Shown here one piece after another: positions 35,082 to 42,928 of a stretch of DNA of 42,928 bases. The notes under the pieces are model-generated. The model had not been told where the DNA came from. It did not search any database and saw only the letters and a program-made list of their open reading frames with translations. The stretch is from positions 1 through 42,928 of the forward strand of contig CAYMKI010000008.1 in assembly GCA_964390695.1 (NCBI GenBank), in the 5' to 3' direction. The position numbers were made by a program, and so were the translations under genes. This DNA comes from CAWACC01 sp964390695. GTDB taxonomy: Bacteria; Chlamydiota; Chlamydiia; Chlamydiales; Parachlamydiaceae. Every line of letters starts with the position of its first letter. The first letter of the stretch is position 1.

Positions 35082-36122
35082 CTATGATAATTTGTAACCA
35101 AAGTATTCCGGACCTACGAGCTTTAAGCCTTCTTTTGTCAGCCATACTTCCGGTGCAGGCAGAGTAAATACTATCACACGCAGTCCATACAACAGCTTTT
35201 CGCTGGTGATGGGCTGGAAGGATTCGCTATCCATAACCACAATGATTTCAGGAGTTATGGCTTCAATCTTGGCATCGACCTCAACTTTGAGAAATTCGTT
35301 TTGATAGTCCAGTTGCAGGCAGCCATCGTCAGTGGCTATTTCCACAGTACCTTTTAAAAATCCCTGGTCAATGCGTTGGTGAATGTGCGTAATGACCCCC
35401 TGTCCCAGCAGACGAGCTCGATGCGTTTTCATTAATGCCTGTACAGGATGTTTGCCTTCTTCCTTGTTCATGCGAATGGATTTGCCTAAATCTATCGCCT
35501 GCGATATGGTGCCTTTGATGATTGATTTTTGAGCTTTATGACCATCCATTAAGTAGATGCCCACCAGGGCAGATGATCCCATAGCCACAATGGAACTGCG
35601 GGCTAGATCTTCGAGCGCATGTGCATTCCTGGCTTTAATCATCACTTGGTTGCCTAGACAATCAGCAACGAATGCAGGACTTGGAGAGACTCCAACTAAA
35701 TGACATGAGCTCATCTGCAATTCCGGAAATGCCCTTCCTAAGGTATCTGCATCGAGTACGGGAATATCAAGTCTTGAAGAATATATAAATGGGCAAAGCG
35801 CATTCGCCCCGCCTATTTCTGCAGGCATAATATAGTTGGGTTTTTTTCCCAGAGTTTCTTCTATGGATCTCAAAAGCATTTCACACTCTAATCCGGATGG
35901 CAACACTTCTTTTGCAACCAAGGGAGCCCCCGCAAAGGCTATTGGAACGACCAGATCATCCGGACACAAATCACTGCAGTCAGCCAAACGGGCTGGCCCA
36001 TAATCCATAAAATGCTTTTCGGCCATGAGCAGATCATAGTCCGGACATCCACCCCCGCCGGAGCCTAAAACGGACGCTCCCAGACTTAAATCCTTCAGTT
36101 CACTGGTTTCAACATATCTCAT
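35082..36122 (-). CDS. DUF917 family protein
   Basis: A 346-residue protein with the typical N-terminus LSLGASVLGSGGGGCPDYD, a Gly-rich loop, and YIMPAEIGGANALCPF, which together identify the DUF917 family. Later SPSPAFVADCLGNQVMIKA and the C-terminal ITPEIIVVMDSESFQPI are also family-like. These proteins are found beside hydantoinase/oxoprolinase homologues and cytosine-type permeases; their reaction is not established. The start overlaps the permease stop by 14 bp, implying coupling. Confidence 0.86.
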   Translation of the reverse strand: MRYVETSELKDLSLGASVLGSGGGGCPDYDLLMAEKHFMDYGPARLADCSDLCPDDLVVPIAFAGAPLVAKEVLPSGLECEMLLRSIEETLGKKPNYIMPAEIGGANALCPFIYSSRLDIPVLDADTLGRAFPELQMSSCHLVGVSPSPAFVADCLGNQVMIKARNAHALEDLARSSIVAMGSSALVGIYLMDGHKAQKSIIKGTISQAIDLGKSIRMNKEEGKHPVQALMKTHRARLLGQGVITHIHQRIDQGFLKGTVEIATDDGCLQLDYQNEFLKVEVDAKIEAITPEIIVVMDSESFQPITSEKLLYGLRVIVFTLPAPEVWLTKEGLKLVGPEYFGYKLS

Positions 36123-37314
36123 ATATTTGCTTCTCCTTATTATTATGTTTAAAGATCATCCAAAAACTTCCACAGGCTGATATTAAAAATGAGATACCAA
36201 AGGCATCGATCATGCCGTAGCCGCTCAGATGAATCCATTCGACCAGTTCCAGGATCCCTGCACTTACAGCCGTGAGCAATGCAACTGCGTTGCAGCGGGC
36301 GTGAGTACTTGTTTGCCTTAATTGATGGAATATCATGACACCTCCAGCTGAAGCTAGCATGATGCCGGCTATCTCCAAAAAGTCCGTTAAGTTGCTTTCT
36401 CCCGCTATCAGTGACAGCAAAGTAGCGGCCGTTCCTATTATCACATAGCAACCGCGCTCCGAGGAAAGATTTAATGCGGATTTTAGGCTGGCGGCTGCCG
36501 AATACAGATTGGTGTTATTTGTGGTCCAACCTGCTAATATTATAAAAATGGCCACCCATAGCTTCCACAAAGCTGATGAATGGGTATCGATCAAGGCATC
36601 GGCTATATTTGAGCCTGCTCCTTGTTTAGCTAGATATATCCCCACACTTTCTAATAATGGCAGCGCAATGCCAAAAAGACACGCGGCTGCAATCAGGGCA
36701 TCTTTAGTGCTTTTGGCATGTCTAAAGAAGGTGGGCATATCCACAACTATCCCTAGGGCTGCTGCTATAATAATACAGATACCTTGATAGGTTAGCGTAT
36801 CATCTTGCTGCATTTTACTTGGATACCCAGAAGCATTCACGATGGCATAAGCTATGGTTAGGATCAGCAAAGGCATGCATACTTTTGCCAACCATTCCAA
36901 GCTGCGTATCCCCTTCAAGCCTGCCAGGGTGATGACGGCTCCCAGAATTAAGTTTATGGGTTTATAGGCTTCTATGCCGAAAATCCTAGCTGCCATTGTC
37001 CCCATTAAATCGAGTTGCACGGAAAACCAACCCATCATAGATACGATGATGATGATGGCAAAAAATACTTTTCCTTTTTGCCCAAAAGTATCTGCAGCTG
37101 CTTCGGAGGTCGTCATGCGTGTTTTGGCAGAATAGCGCGCGGCTATTAAGCTCAAGCCTAGTAAGATCCAGTTGCCGAGGATGACGCTCAGCAGTGCAGA
37201 TGCCAAGCCATATTTTTCTGCCATGGCATGTCCCAGAACAAAGATAGGTAAACATATCGCTCCGCCAATCTGGATGGCGGCTAATTGCCACCATCGACTT
37301 TGAAAAGTACTCAT
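36109..37314 (-). CDS. Cytosine/purine-type permease (NCS1 family, CodB-like)
   Basis: A 401-residue inner-membrane transporter with about 12 hydrophobic segments. The N-terminal WWQLAAIQIGGAICLPIFVLG matches the first helix of CodB-type NCS1 proteins, which import nucleobases or related compounds such as hydantoins with a cation. TSEAAADTFGQKG and GWFSVQLDLMG follow, then WTTNNTNLYSAAASLKSAL, a conserved NCS1 segment. Its ATG overlaps the previous gene's TGA (ATGA), and its ribosome binding site AGGAG lies inside that gene. With the DUF917 and HyuA-like genes it forms an uptake-and-hydrolysis unit. The imported compound cannot be told from sequence. Confidence 0.88.
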   Translation of the reverse strand: MSTFQSRWWQLAAIQIGGAICLPIFVLGHAMAEKYGLASALLSVILGNWILLGLSLIAARYSAKTRMTTSEAAADTFGQKGKVFFAIIIIVSMMGWFSVQLDLMGTMAARIFGIEAYKPINLILGAVITLAGLKGIRSLEWLAKVCMPLLILTIAYAIVNASGYPSKMQQDDTLTYQGICIIIAAALGIVVDMPTFFRHAKSTKDALIAAACLFGIALPLLESVGIYLAKQGAGSNIADALIDTHSSALWKLWVAIFIILAGWTTNNTNLYSAAASLKSALNLSSERGCYVIIGTAATLLSLIAGESNLTDFLEIAGIMLASAGGVMIFHQLRQTSTHARCNAVALLTAVSAGILELVEWIHLSGYGMIDAFGISFLISACGSFWMIFKHNNKEKQIYEIC

Positions 37315-38735
37315 ATTTCTCCTAAGTTAGAGATTACTTGTGCGCGCATTACATCCGCGTAAATGTGATCGATCATAAAGTTAGATGGATTTTCCCTGGA
37401 ACACCCTTCTTCTTGTGCTTTTGATCTTTGTATACGCAACCTGTCGATTTCTTCGGATAAATCCGCTGAAATCATTTTCAAAATGCTTGGATCAGCTTCT
37501 TGCTGAGCGGTACAAAATCTGTGCTGCGCCAAATTTAGACGCACCATTTTCATAAGGCCTCCGCATTGATCGATTACATTCGCTAAACCCATATTTTGCG
37601 CTTTTGAACTGATGCCCTCGATGACTAACACCGGTGAAGTATCATCGGACATAGCTACAGGACTAAATTTGAATTTACCGTTTGTCATTACGGGTTTAAA
37701 CAACTGTCGCATAGAAAAGTAATCCGGGTTATCCTCCGGTCGCCTAGCTAGCACTAGTATGGGCAGGCCCATAGCTTTGATGCGTTTGATGACAAGCTCA
37801 CAAGCATGGTAAAAAGAGTATTCTTTTAATTCCTGTTTAGCGCTTGGAAGTGTAGCCTGCATACACCGCTGTATCCACTTGGCCCTTTTACCCTGTATTT
37901 TTTTTGACTCTTCGACTAATGCGTCCATGGATTCTTGATTGATCCAAATTTTGGCTCTTTGCAGGATTTTTTCGAATAAGGGTCCGTTGACATTTAGTCC
38001 TTGGATTTTTAAGGCATTGACGCGTGGGGCTTTTTTATACGAAACTCGTCCGTTTATGGGGTTGGTTTCCAGGATTTTTTGACTTGCCTTGCCTATCAGA
38101 TAGCAAAAAATGAGTCGTAGAATATTAGAAGAAAGAGTGGTGTCAAGCTCTCTGTTTTCAAAGGTTTTAATTTTTTTCGCGGAGATCTCTTCTTCCTGAA
38201 GTTGAATTTTTTGTTTTATCGGATTTTCCTGGAGACAAAGCTGTTTCATCTTTATTTGAAATTCCTGCCAAATGCTTTTGCTTTCAAGAGTACCTTTAGG
38301 TACATTCTGGAGCGCCAGCTCATTTTCTCTGCTTAAACGTACTTTTTCGTTGCGGATAGCTGAGAGTTGCTCTTTCAAGCTTGCACTTAGGCATATCAGC
38401 TCTTCATCGAGCTTTGCCCACTCCTTGCGTATAGTGTCTATGATAATGAGGAGTTTTTGCAATTCGCAGCTTGCGCATGCAATTTCGTTGGGGTTGGATT
38501 GTGCATCCATCTGTAAAATCAGCAAAGCTCTGATCTGGCAGGCTTCGTCGCCTATATCAGGATCAAATACGCTTAGCTTTTTGTCTTGAAAAGCTTGTAG
38601 GGCTTCTAAAGATTGCCTTGCGACAATTTCGATGGCGTCAAGAAGTACGCTGCTATCTTTTGAGGAGCGTGCTTCACTAGGAACCAATGGAGAGATCAAT
38701 TTGCAGTCTCTCGGTGAAATAGAAATGATATTCAT
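37311..38735 (-). CDS. Unknown 474-residue protein, first gene of the permease/DUF917/oxoprolinase operon
   Basis: The ATG at 38735 has AGGTG nine bases upstream; the open frame reaches 38786 but the added residues are hydrophobic and lack a ribosome binding site. I recognise no family. Residues about 85-200 are strongly helical with coiled-coil spacing (IRKEWAKLDEELICLSASL, IKQKIQLQEEEISAKKI). The C-terminal half holds alternating strands and helices (MGLPILVLARRPEDNPD, SPVLVIEGIS, VIDQCGGLMKMVRLNL) like a globular alpha/beta domain. Style and length resemble lineage-specific chlamydial proteins, yet its stop overlaps the permease start by 4 bp, so it is expressed with metabolic genes. Whether it takes part in that pathway is open. 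Confidence 0.7.
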   Translation of the reverse strand: MNIISISPRDCKLISPLVPSEARSSKDSSVLLDAIEIVARQSLEALQAFQDKKLSVFDPDIGDEACQIRALLILQMDAQSNPNEIACASCELQKLLIIIDTIRKEWAKLDEELICLSASLKEQLSAIRNEKVRLSRENELALQNVPKGTLESKSIWQEFQIKMKQLCLQENPIKQKIQLQEEEISAKKIKTFENRELDTTLSSNILRLIFCYLIGKASQKILETNPINGRVSYKKAPRVNALKIQGLNVNGPLFEKILQRAKIWINQESMDALVEESKKIQGKRAKWIQRCMQATLPSAKQELKEYSFYHACELVIKRIKAMGLPILVLARRPEDNPDYFSMRQLFKPVMTNGKFKFSPVAMSDDTSPVLVIEGISSKAQNMGLANVIDQCGGLMKMVRLNLAQHRFCTAQQEADPSILKMISADLSEEIDRLRIQRSKAQEEGCSRENPSNFMIDHIYADVMRAQVISNLGEI

Positions 38736-39073
38736 AAAAAAATACACCTGTAAAATAATTAAATATAAAAAATTCTTTACAGGCATGCATAGATGGGGAT
38801 GATTATCCGTAATGATAACCTGCCATCAGAAGGTTTTAAAGCCATGAAACTTTGCTTACGATAAAATGAAGGTGTATGGGTACTTTCATCCTATGGCATT
38901 AAGGAAAATCTCAAAGCTGTACAAGGTAGAGAATACGGCAAAGGGAAATTATGCCTGGATTCAAAACCAGTCAAACCACGGATACATGCACTGTAAAACT
39001 ATTTTTTTGAAATGAACAACAGGTCAACGATGACTCGGTTATTTCAAAAGTTAATACAAAAAAAATGGATTAA
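38736..39073. other. Intergenic region without a supported gene
   Basis: These 338 bases hold the likely promoter of the operon starting at 38735. A 40-codon frame at 38893-39015 (plus strand) has no ribosome binding site and is not supported. Confidence 0.4.
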
Positions 39074-39232
39074 TTAAGCGTGTGCTAGATGCACAAAATG
39101 ATATTTCTTGGAATAGAAATAATGGGAATAATAAGAAGAGAGGCTGTTGTTGAAGTTAATTTCTAGGCAGGTTGAAGTATCTACTTTAGGATCTTTCAAC
39201 AAGCTATCTGCTAAGTTGCATAGCTTTTTCAT
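39074..39232 (-). CDS. Small protein, 52 residues, with strong ribosome binding site
   Basis: The start at 39232 is preceded by AAAGGAG at six bases, among the best sites in this window, which supports a real gene despite the size. The protein begins MKKLCNLADSLLKDPKVD, has a central NNSLSSYYSHYF and ends in HFVHLAHA. There is no signal peptide. An earlier in-frame ATG at 39274 lacks such a site. Function unknown; the neighbour to the right is the Inc-like gene on the same strand, separated by a long hairpin. Confidence 0.5.
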   Translation of the reverse strand: MKKLCNLADSLLKDPKVDTSTCLEINFNNSLSSYYSHYFYSKKYHFVHLAHA

Positions 39233-39407
39233 TGTGTCTCCTTTCGGGTTTGTTTTTGGGTGAAAAAATTCCACCCTTCACATATTTTATCGCAACAATT
39301 TATTATTTGCAATATTTTTTCTAATGAATAAACAACGGTGATAGATAGCGATGATCCAATGACTTCCTCAGAAAAGTGAGTGTATGCTTCATCACCCAAA
39401 GTATAGG

Positions 39408-39477
39408 ATTTAAATCCAACTTGCGCCCCTAAATCACGCCTGAAAGCGTGATTTAGGGGCGCAAGTTGGGTTTAAAT
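39408..39477. terminator. Very long hairpin (32-bp arms) overlapping the stop of the Inc-like gene
   Basis: Arms 39408-39439 and 39446-39477 match in 31 of 32 positions around the 6-base loop CTGAAA. The stop codon of the minus-strand gene (39472-39474) lies in one arm. No U-tract follows. A stem this long is unusual for an intrinsic terminator and could be an RNase III-type processing site or a repeat-derived element. Confidence 0.6.
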
Positions 39478-40095
39478 GGAGTGAGGGCCAACTTTAAGCA
39501 GGGTTTTAATTTCGTAGTTCAGCTCACGTATCTTACTTTCCAAGGTTTCTTGCTGTTTTTGTTTTTCTTGCATCTGTTTCTGGTATTCTGATAAGTGCCT
39601 TTGATGCTCCGTGAGGCTGTGTTTATATTGAGCTTGCTGTTCGGCAAGCACGGATTTAAGCTGCATCAGCTGTTTATTGAGGGAGCTGAGTTCTTCTTTT
39701 AGATCCTCTTGCTCATGAATCCTAGCGGCGAGAAGCTCCGACTTGCCTTCGAGTTCATTTTGCAACGATTCTTTTTCGCCTTGAATCTGCTTAAGGGAGT
39801 TTTTGAGTTCTTCGATAAGGTGGACATTCATGTCATTCGGAGGGAGCGATTCTGGGGTTGACGGTGGTGATACGGGTTCTGGCTGATCTGGGCGAGCTTG
39901 ATCGATATTTTTTTCCCACTGTATCAATATCACATACATAGCCATAGCCCCTATGGCCGTAATGCACAAAGTGGTGATGACTAGCCACCATTGCAGCAGC
40001 GAGGATACATTCAGGCAGACAAATACAACAGGAAGCCAATAGAGGACTATAATGTAGACAAGGACATTTTTGGTTTCTAAATATCGATTTTCCAT
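39472..40095 (-). CDS. Inc-like membrane protein with paired N-terminal helices and coiled coil
   Basis: A 207-residue protein. Two hydrophobic segments (about residues 10-30, VLVYIIVLYWLPVVFVCL, and 36-57, WWLVITTLCITAIGAMAMYV) are separated by only about six residues. This bilobed pattern is the mark of chlamydial inclusion-membrane (Inc) proteins. A Pro-rich linker (PDQPEPVSPPSTPESLPP) leads to a long coiled coil from about residue 90 to the end (Glu/Gln/Lys/Leu heptads). In an Inc, both ends would face the host cytosol and the coiled coil would bind host or other Inc proteins. An ordinary inner-membrane coiled-coil protein is the alternative. No close ribosome binding site is obvious. Confidence 0.65.
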   Translation of the reverse strand: MENRYLETKNVLVYIIVLYWLPVVFVCLNVSSLLQWWLVITTLCITAIGAMAMYVILIQWEKNIDQARPDQPEPVSPPSTPESLPPNDMNVHLIEELKNSLKQIQGEKESLQNELEGKSELLAARIHEQEDLKEELSSLNKQLMQLKSVLAEQQAQYKHSLTEHQRHLSEYQKQMQEKQKQQETLESKIRELNYEIKTLLKVGPHSI

Positions 40096-40261
40096 TTACT
40101 GTTTATCACTTTATTGGGTCGTATACATTGTAATAGGTTGCTTTTGCCTAGCAAGTGTATTGGATCGAAATCTCTAGGTCAAGCTCTTGTTTTAATGTTT
40201 AGTTTTCTATATCATTTCTTATCAACAAAAATAAACAAAATATTGAGGATAGCTTACTAGT

Positions 40262-41461
40262 ATGATGATTACAAATACAAAAAATACGTATTTTACCCCC
40301 ATTTTGGCTGTTAGAGATGAGAATCAAACAACGACAAACCAGGCGGCCAATAACTGGCCTGTGAAAGTGGTGGATACACTGCCTAAAAGTTCTACATGCG
40401 TCTATTATCCCTATCTGACTATAAAAAATATGATCCAGCAAGGCACAGGGTCGTTTGTGCAAGCAGCTGTCGAATATTTAGATAAAAAGGTATCTTCTCA
40501 TCGAGTAGCAGAAACCTCTTGTATCTTAAATCTTTTAGCCCTTTCGATTATATTTTTAGGAGCGTCTGAAGCTTCTAAAATAACAGCTTTGCTTAGTTTT
40601 AGCCATAAGCAGCCTGTGGATTTCGTGCTGCCTAACGGAGAATTATGGCGTTATTACATTGACTATCTATTTTCTGGGGCTATTTTGATGGCTTATAACA
40701 TTAAAGATCTTGAAGGTAGCCATTTGGAGGCAATGAAAATGCTCATTCGCGATACTTCCTTTCGCCGCTACTATGAAACCACATTATCTGGCTTTATCCA
40801 GTGCTACCAAACTAAATCCATAGAAGATTCGTCAAATTCTCAAGTCAATCCGATTATTATAGGTAATCTGAATCATGCACTTAAGTGGTTGCATTATGAT
40901 TTTAATAAAGTTGTTTTAGATGTATTTAAAAATGATTTAGCCAGCAATAGCCAGCATGTGAGCGAGAAAGTTTCCTTTGTGTATTTTGTTGCTATGCTTA
41001 TGCCAAATAATTATCCAGATCGGGATATAGAAGGGGGAAAATCCAGCCATAAGACGTTTTACCACGCTTTGACCATAGAACAATTTCAAAGTCCATCAGG
41101 AGTAGCTCATCGCATTTACCAATCTTGGATCAATGTTATGACTCTTAGACAATACATCCAGCATAAGCAATATCGAGATAGGCATGAAGGGTGTTTATCC
41201 TTAGAGCAGATGAGAAAATACCTTACGGATTTGGGAAAGATACTTTCACCAAATATAGATGCTAGCATCTCATTCGGTTGTCAACAGCGCTGCTTTGGTG
41301 TAGGAACGCGGTTTCCTATTCCTCCTTACTACTATGATGAATCGCAAAAAACACTAAATGGTATCTCCTTACGTTGCATTTGGAGAAAAATTTGTCCGCA
41401 AGATGCCGTTAAAAATTATAACGAGTTTATCAAAAAACATATGTCGACTATGACTACCTAA
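40262..41461 (+). CDS. Hypothetical protein, 399 residues
   Basis: The frame starts with a double ATG (40262/40265), with GAGGAT about 12 bases upstream. No known family is recognised. The N-terminal 35 residues are polar, and a moderately hydrophobic stretch (CILNLLALSIIFLGAS, about residues 87-102) could be a buried helix. The rest is mixed alpha/beta with many Tyr and Lys (FRRYYETTLSGFIQCYQ, HALKWLHYDFNKVVLDVF). It converges with the signal-peptide glycosyltransferase gene, with 7 bp between the stops. A lineage-specific protein, possibly secreted. Confidence 0.65.
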   Translation: MMITNTKNTYFTPILAVRDENQTTTNQAANNWPVKVVDTLPKSSTCVYYPYLTIKNMIQQGTGSFVQAAVEYLDKKVSSHRVAETSCILNLLALSIIFLGASEASKITALLSFSHKQPVDFVLPNGELWRYYIDYLFSGAILMAYNIKDLEGSHLEAMKMLIRDTSFRRYYETTLSGFIQCYQTKSIEDSSNSQVNPIIIGNLNHALKWLHYDFNKVVLDVFKNDLASNSQHVSEKVSFVYFVAMLMPNNYPDRDIEGGKSSHKTFYHALTIEQFQSPSGVAHRIYQSWINVMTLRQYIQHKQYRDRHEGCLSLEQMRKYLTDLGKILSPNIDASISFGCQQRCFGVGTRFPIPPYYYDESQKTLNGISLRCIWRKICPQDAVKNYNEFIKKHMSTMTT

Positions 41462-41468
41462 TGCTATT

Positions 41469-42584
41469 TTATTTCTCAAACGTGTTGATCCATTTGTCAG
41501 CAATTTTATCCCACGTGAACTCCTCTTCAATAAATTTACGCATCTGCTTTCTTTCCTCAAGCGAGATTTTGGGAGCCTGCTGCATGGCTTGAGTGAGTAA
41601 TTGAAGGTATGCTTCGGGCGTTTGGCATCTGTACCCATGCCGAACAGTTTCCTTCAAAGCTGTACCTTCAATGATCACAGGGATGGCTCCGGAACCTTGA
41701 GCTCGTATGGCGGTAATGGCAAAGCACTCAGGCGCAATGCAGGGATAGGTCCAAAGGGACGCTTTAGCATAGGCTTTATTGAGTTCTTCATGGCCCACTA
41801 AGCCATGTTCTTGAACCCCTAATGAAGCTAGTTCCTTCACTTGCTGGCGCATCACTACTTCTTGTTCAGGGCTTAACAAACCCCAATGCTGCCAACCGTA
41901 GTAAATATCCAGCGTAGCCTTTGGGAATTGCATTTTTATTTGAGGCCAGATGTTGAGCAAAATCGCCAGCCCTCTGGCATAATTAGATCCATAAATGCAG
42001 GAATAAGGGTTGGTGCGCTCTTCAATCGGTTGAAATTGCTCCAAGATGACGCCGTTGCCATAGATATTTTTGAATTTCTCTAGTCCTGGATTGACGGATA
42101 TCCACTGGCTGCGTTGCCACTGGCTGATCCAAAGAACATCATCGAAGGCATCGATGTCCGCCTGCGAGATCGGCCAGTGAAAAGTGTCATGAGGCCAAAG
42201 ATAAACCTTGGAGGCTCTTTGCTTAAGGGCTGTGCCTGCAGATGGCATGCGCCAGGCGATAGCAATATCTAGCTTGGCTGCATAAGGGAATTGCACCGGG
42301 ACATAACGAGGATTTTGCTGTTCATTAGCATAGGGTGAATTCTGCGGAGGATTGCCGAAGACGATCACTTTGTAGCCTCTGTCCGCTAGTTTTTGTGAAA
42401 GATAGATGACAGCTTCTTCAGAACCTGTGACTCCAGTTTTAATGCTTGTAGGATCCCATGTTGGCAAACCATTGAATGTATAGGTGAATATTCCGATTGT
42501 CTTTTGAGCGGCATGGCTAAACATGGGACTTACGATAAAGAGAATAAAAGCTAAAAGAAAACTTTGGATTTTGATGTTTCGCAT
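41469..42584 (-). CDS. GT-B glycosyltransferase-like protein (GT4 type) with N-terminal signal peptide
   Basis: A 371-residue protein. The C-terminal half has GT4-like elements: GNGVILEQFQP after the linker, YARGLAILLNIWPQIKMQFPKATLDIYYG, EHGLVGHEELNKAYAKASLWTYPCIAPECFAITAIRAQGSGAIPV (donor-site E-x7-E pattern) and the closing FTWDKIADKW. The N-terminal half starts with IGIFTYTFNG and GSEEAVIYLSQKLADRGYKVIVFG, a normal acceptor domain. Ahead of it is a clear signal sequence: MRNIKIQ, then FLLAFILFIVSPMFSHAA with an Ala-x-Ala-like cleavage site. Export of a nucleotide-sugar-dependent enzyme is unexpected, because donors are cytosolic; it may instead be membrane-anchored or exported to the host. 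AGGA lies 7-8 bases upstream. Confidence 0.82.
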   Translation of the reverse strand: MRNIKIQSFLLAFILFIVSPMFSHAAQKTIGIFTYTFNGLPTWDPTSIKTGVTGSEEAVIYLSQKLADRGYKVIVFGNPPQNSPYANEQQNPRYVPVQFPYAAKLDIAIAWRMPSAGTALKQRASKVYLWPHDTFHWPISQADIDAFDDVLWISQWQRSQWISVNPGLEKFKNIYGNGVILEQFQPIEERTNPYSCIYGSNYARGLAILLNIWPQIKMQFPKATLDIYYGWQHWGLLSPEQEVVMRQQVKELASLGVQEHGLVGHEELNKAYAKASLWTYPCIAPECFAITAIRAQGSGAIPVIIEGTALKETVRHGYRCQTPEAYLQLLTQAMQQAPKISLEERKQMRKFIEEEFTWDKIADKWINTFEK

Positions 42585-42750
42585 ATTTGCTTCCTATAGG
42601 AGTGTTTAGGCTTAAGTCGACAATGTAATTTTTTACTATTTAGGTGGATATAGAGGCAAGAAATATTATGACTATTCAAGTTGTTTATTTCCGATAATCA
42701 GCATCACACAGGTTATGTAGTGGGTTAAACCACTGAGAAAAAGAAAACAT

Positions 42751-42928
42751 AAGGAAGCGAGGGGGATGGAGTTGGTGTCCTAGGAAGGTGTGTAGAGGAT
42801 TAAACCACTGAGGCAGTGAGAGCTGTGAGGGTGAGGGAGACGGAGTATGGCCCTCTCAAAACAAAAGAAAAAGAAGGAAGCGAGGGGGATGGAGTTGGTG
42901 TCCTAGGAAGGTGTGTAGAGGATTAAAC
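42751..42928. repeat. Direct repeat, 55-bp identical units at 123-bp spacing, running off the window
   Basis: AAGGAAGCGAGGGGGATGGA begins a 55-base segment present identically at 42751-42805 and 42874-42928. Between them is a TTAAACCACTGAGGCAGTGA stretch related to the dispersed repeats at 9577, 18012 and 30508. A partial TTAAACCACTGAG also precedes the first unit at 42725. The tract probably continues beyond the window. The sequence from 42585 to 42750 is AT-rich, without a gene. Confidence 0.8.

Overview
The window comes from a member of the Chlamydiae outside the Chlamydiaceae, most likely an amoeba-associated Parachlamydiales-type bacterium. Four observations support this. The order thrS, a ParA ATPase, then a 247-residue Pgp6-type protein matches the Chlamydia trachomatis CT581-CT583 block. 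NrdB has no tyrosine at the radical site, as in chlamydial class Ic enzymes. Several proteins look eukaryote-directed: an F-box protein, a basic/acidic protein with NLS-like clusters and an Inc-like membrane protein. A heptosyltransferase is present, whereas Chlamydiaceae LPS lacks heptose. The sequence is a draft, with a 100-N gap at 17881-17980 inside repeats and a 10-N gap at 20804-20813 inside dcd.

Layout. 1-5.7 kb: two very large paralogues face each other tail to tail, and both have a C-terminal part resembling a fold-type I PLP enzyme. 5.8-8 kb: a YjbH-like outer-membrane protein gene is interrupted by one in-frame TAG. 8.1-14.4 kb: an F-box protein, waaF, a 987-residue protein with a papain-like Gln/Cys motif, and a nucleomodulin-like protein. 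14.4-17.7 kb: a 161-bp inverted-repeat element, a possible type III secretion chaperone, tatA-tatC, and a CPA2 antiporter lacking a regulatory domain. 17.7-19 kb: a composite repeat with about 51-bp terminal inverted repeats, 38-bp tandem repeats and a nested 122-bp MITE-like element. 19.1-20.3 kb: an Old Yellow Enzyme homologue.

20.4-25.4 kb: a minus-strand nucleotide operon, nrdB-nrdA-dcd, preceded by a cobalamin riboswitch and a terminator-like hairpin. This suggests that B12 represses the oxygen-dependent ribonucleotide reductase. NrdB has Leu148 where E. coli has the radical Tyr and C. trachomatis has Phe. 25.4-28.9 kb: the thrS-parA-pgp6-like block. 29-33.3 kb: a family 2 glycosyltransferase, small hypothetical or decayed genes, and an M18 aminopeptidase. 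33.5-38.7 kb: a tightly coupled minus-strand operon of an unknown 474-residue protein, a cytosine-type permease, a DUF917 protein and a hydantoinase/oxoprolinase-family protein, which looks like uptake and breakdown of a cyclic amide or nucleobase-like compound. 39-42.6 kb: a small protein with a strong ribosome binding site, an Inc-like protein, an unknown protein and a glycosyltransferase-fold protein with a signal peptide. The right end enters a direct-repeat tract.

Most genes sit in short operons separated by hairpins, long palindromes and short dispersed repeats that share a TTTRAACC-type start. Functions are inferred from motifs read by eye; no database search was run.
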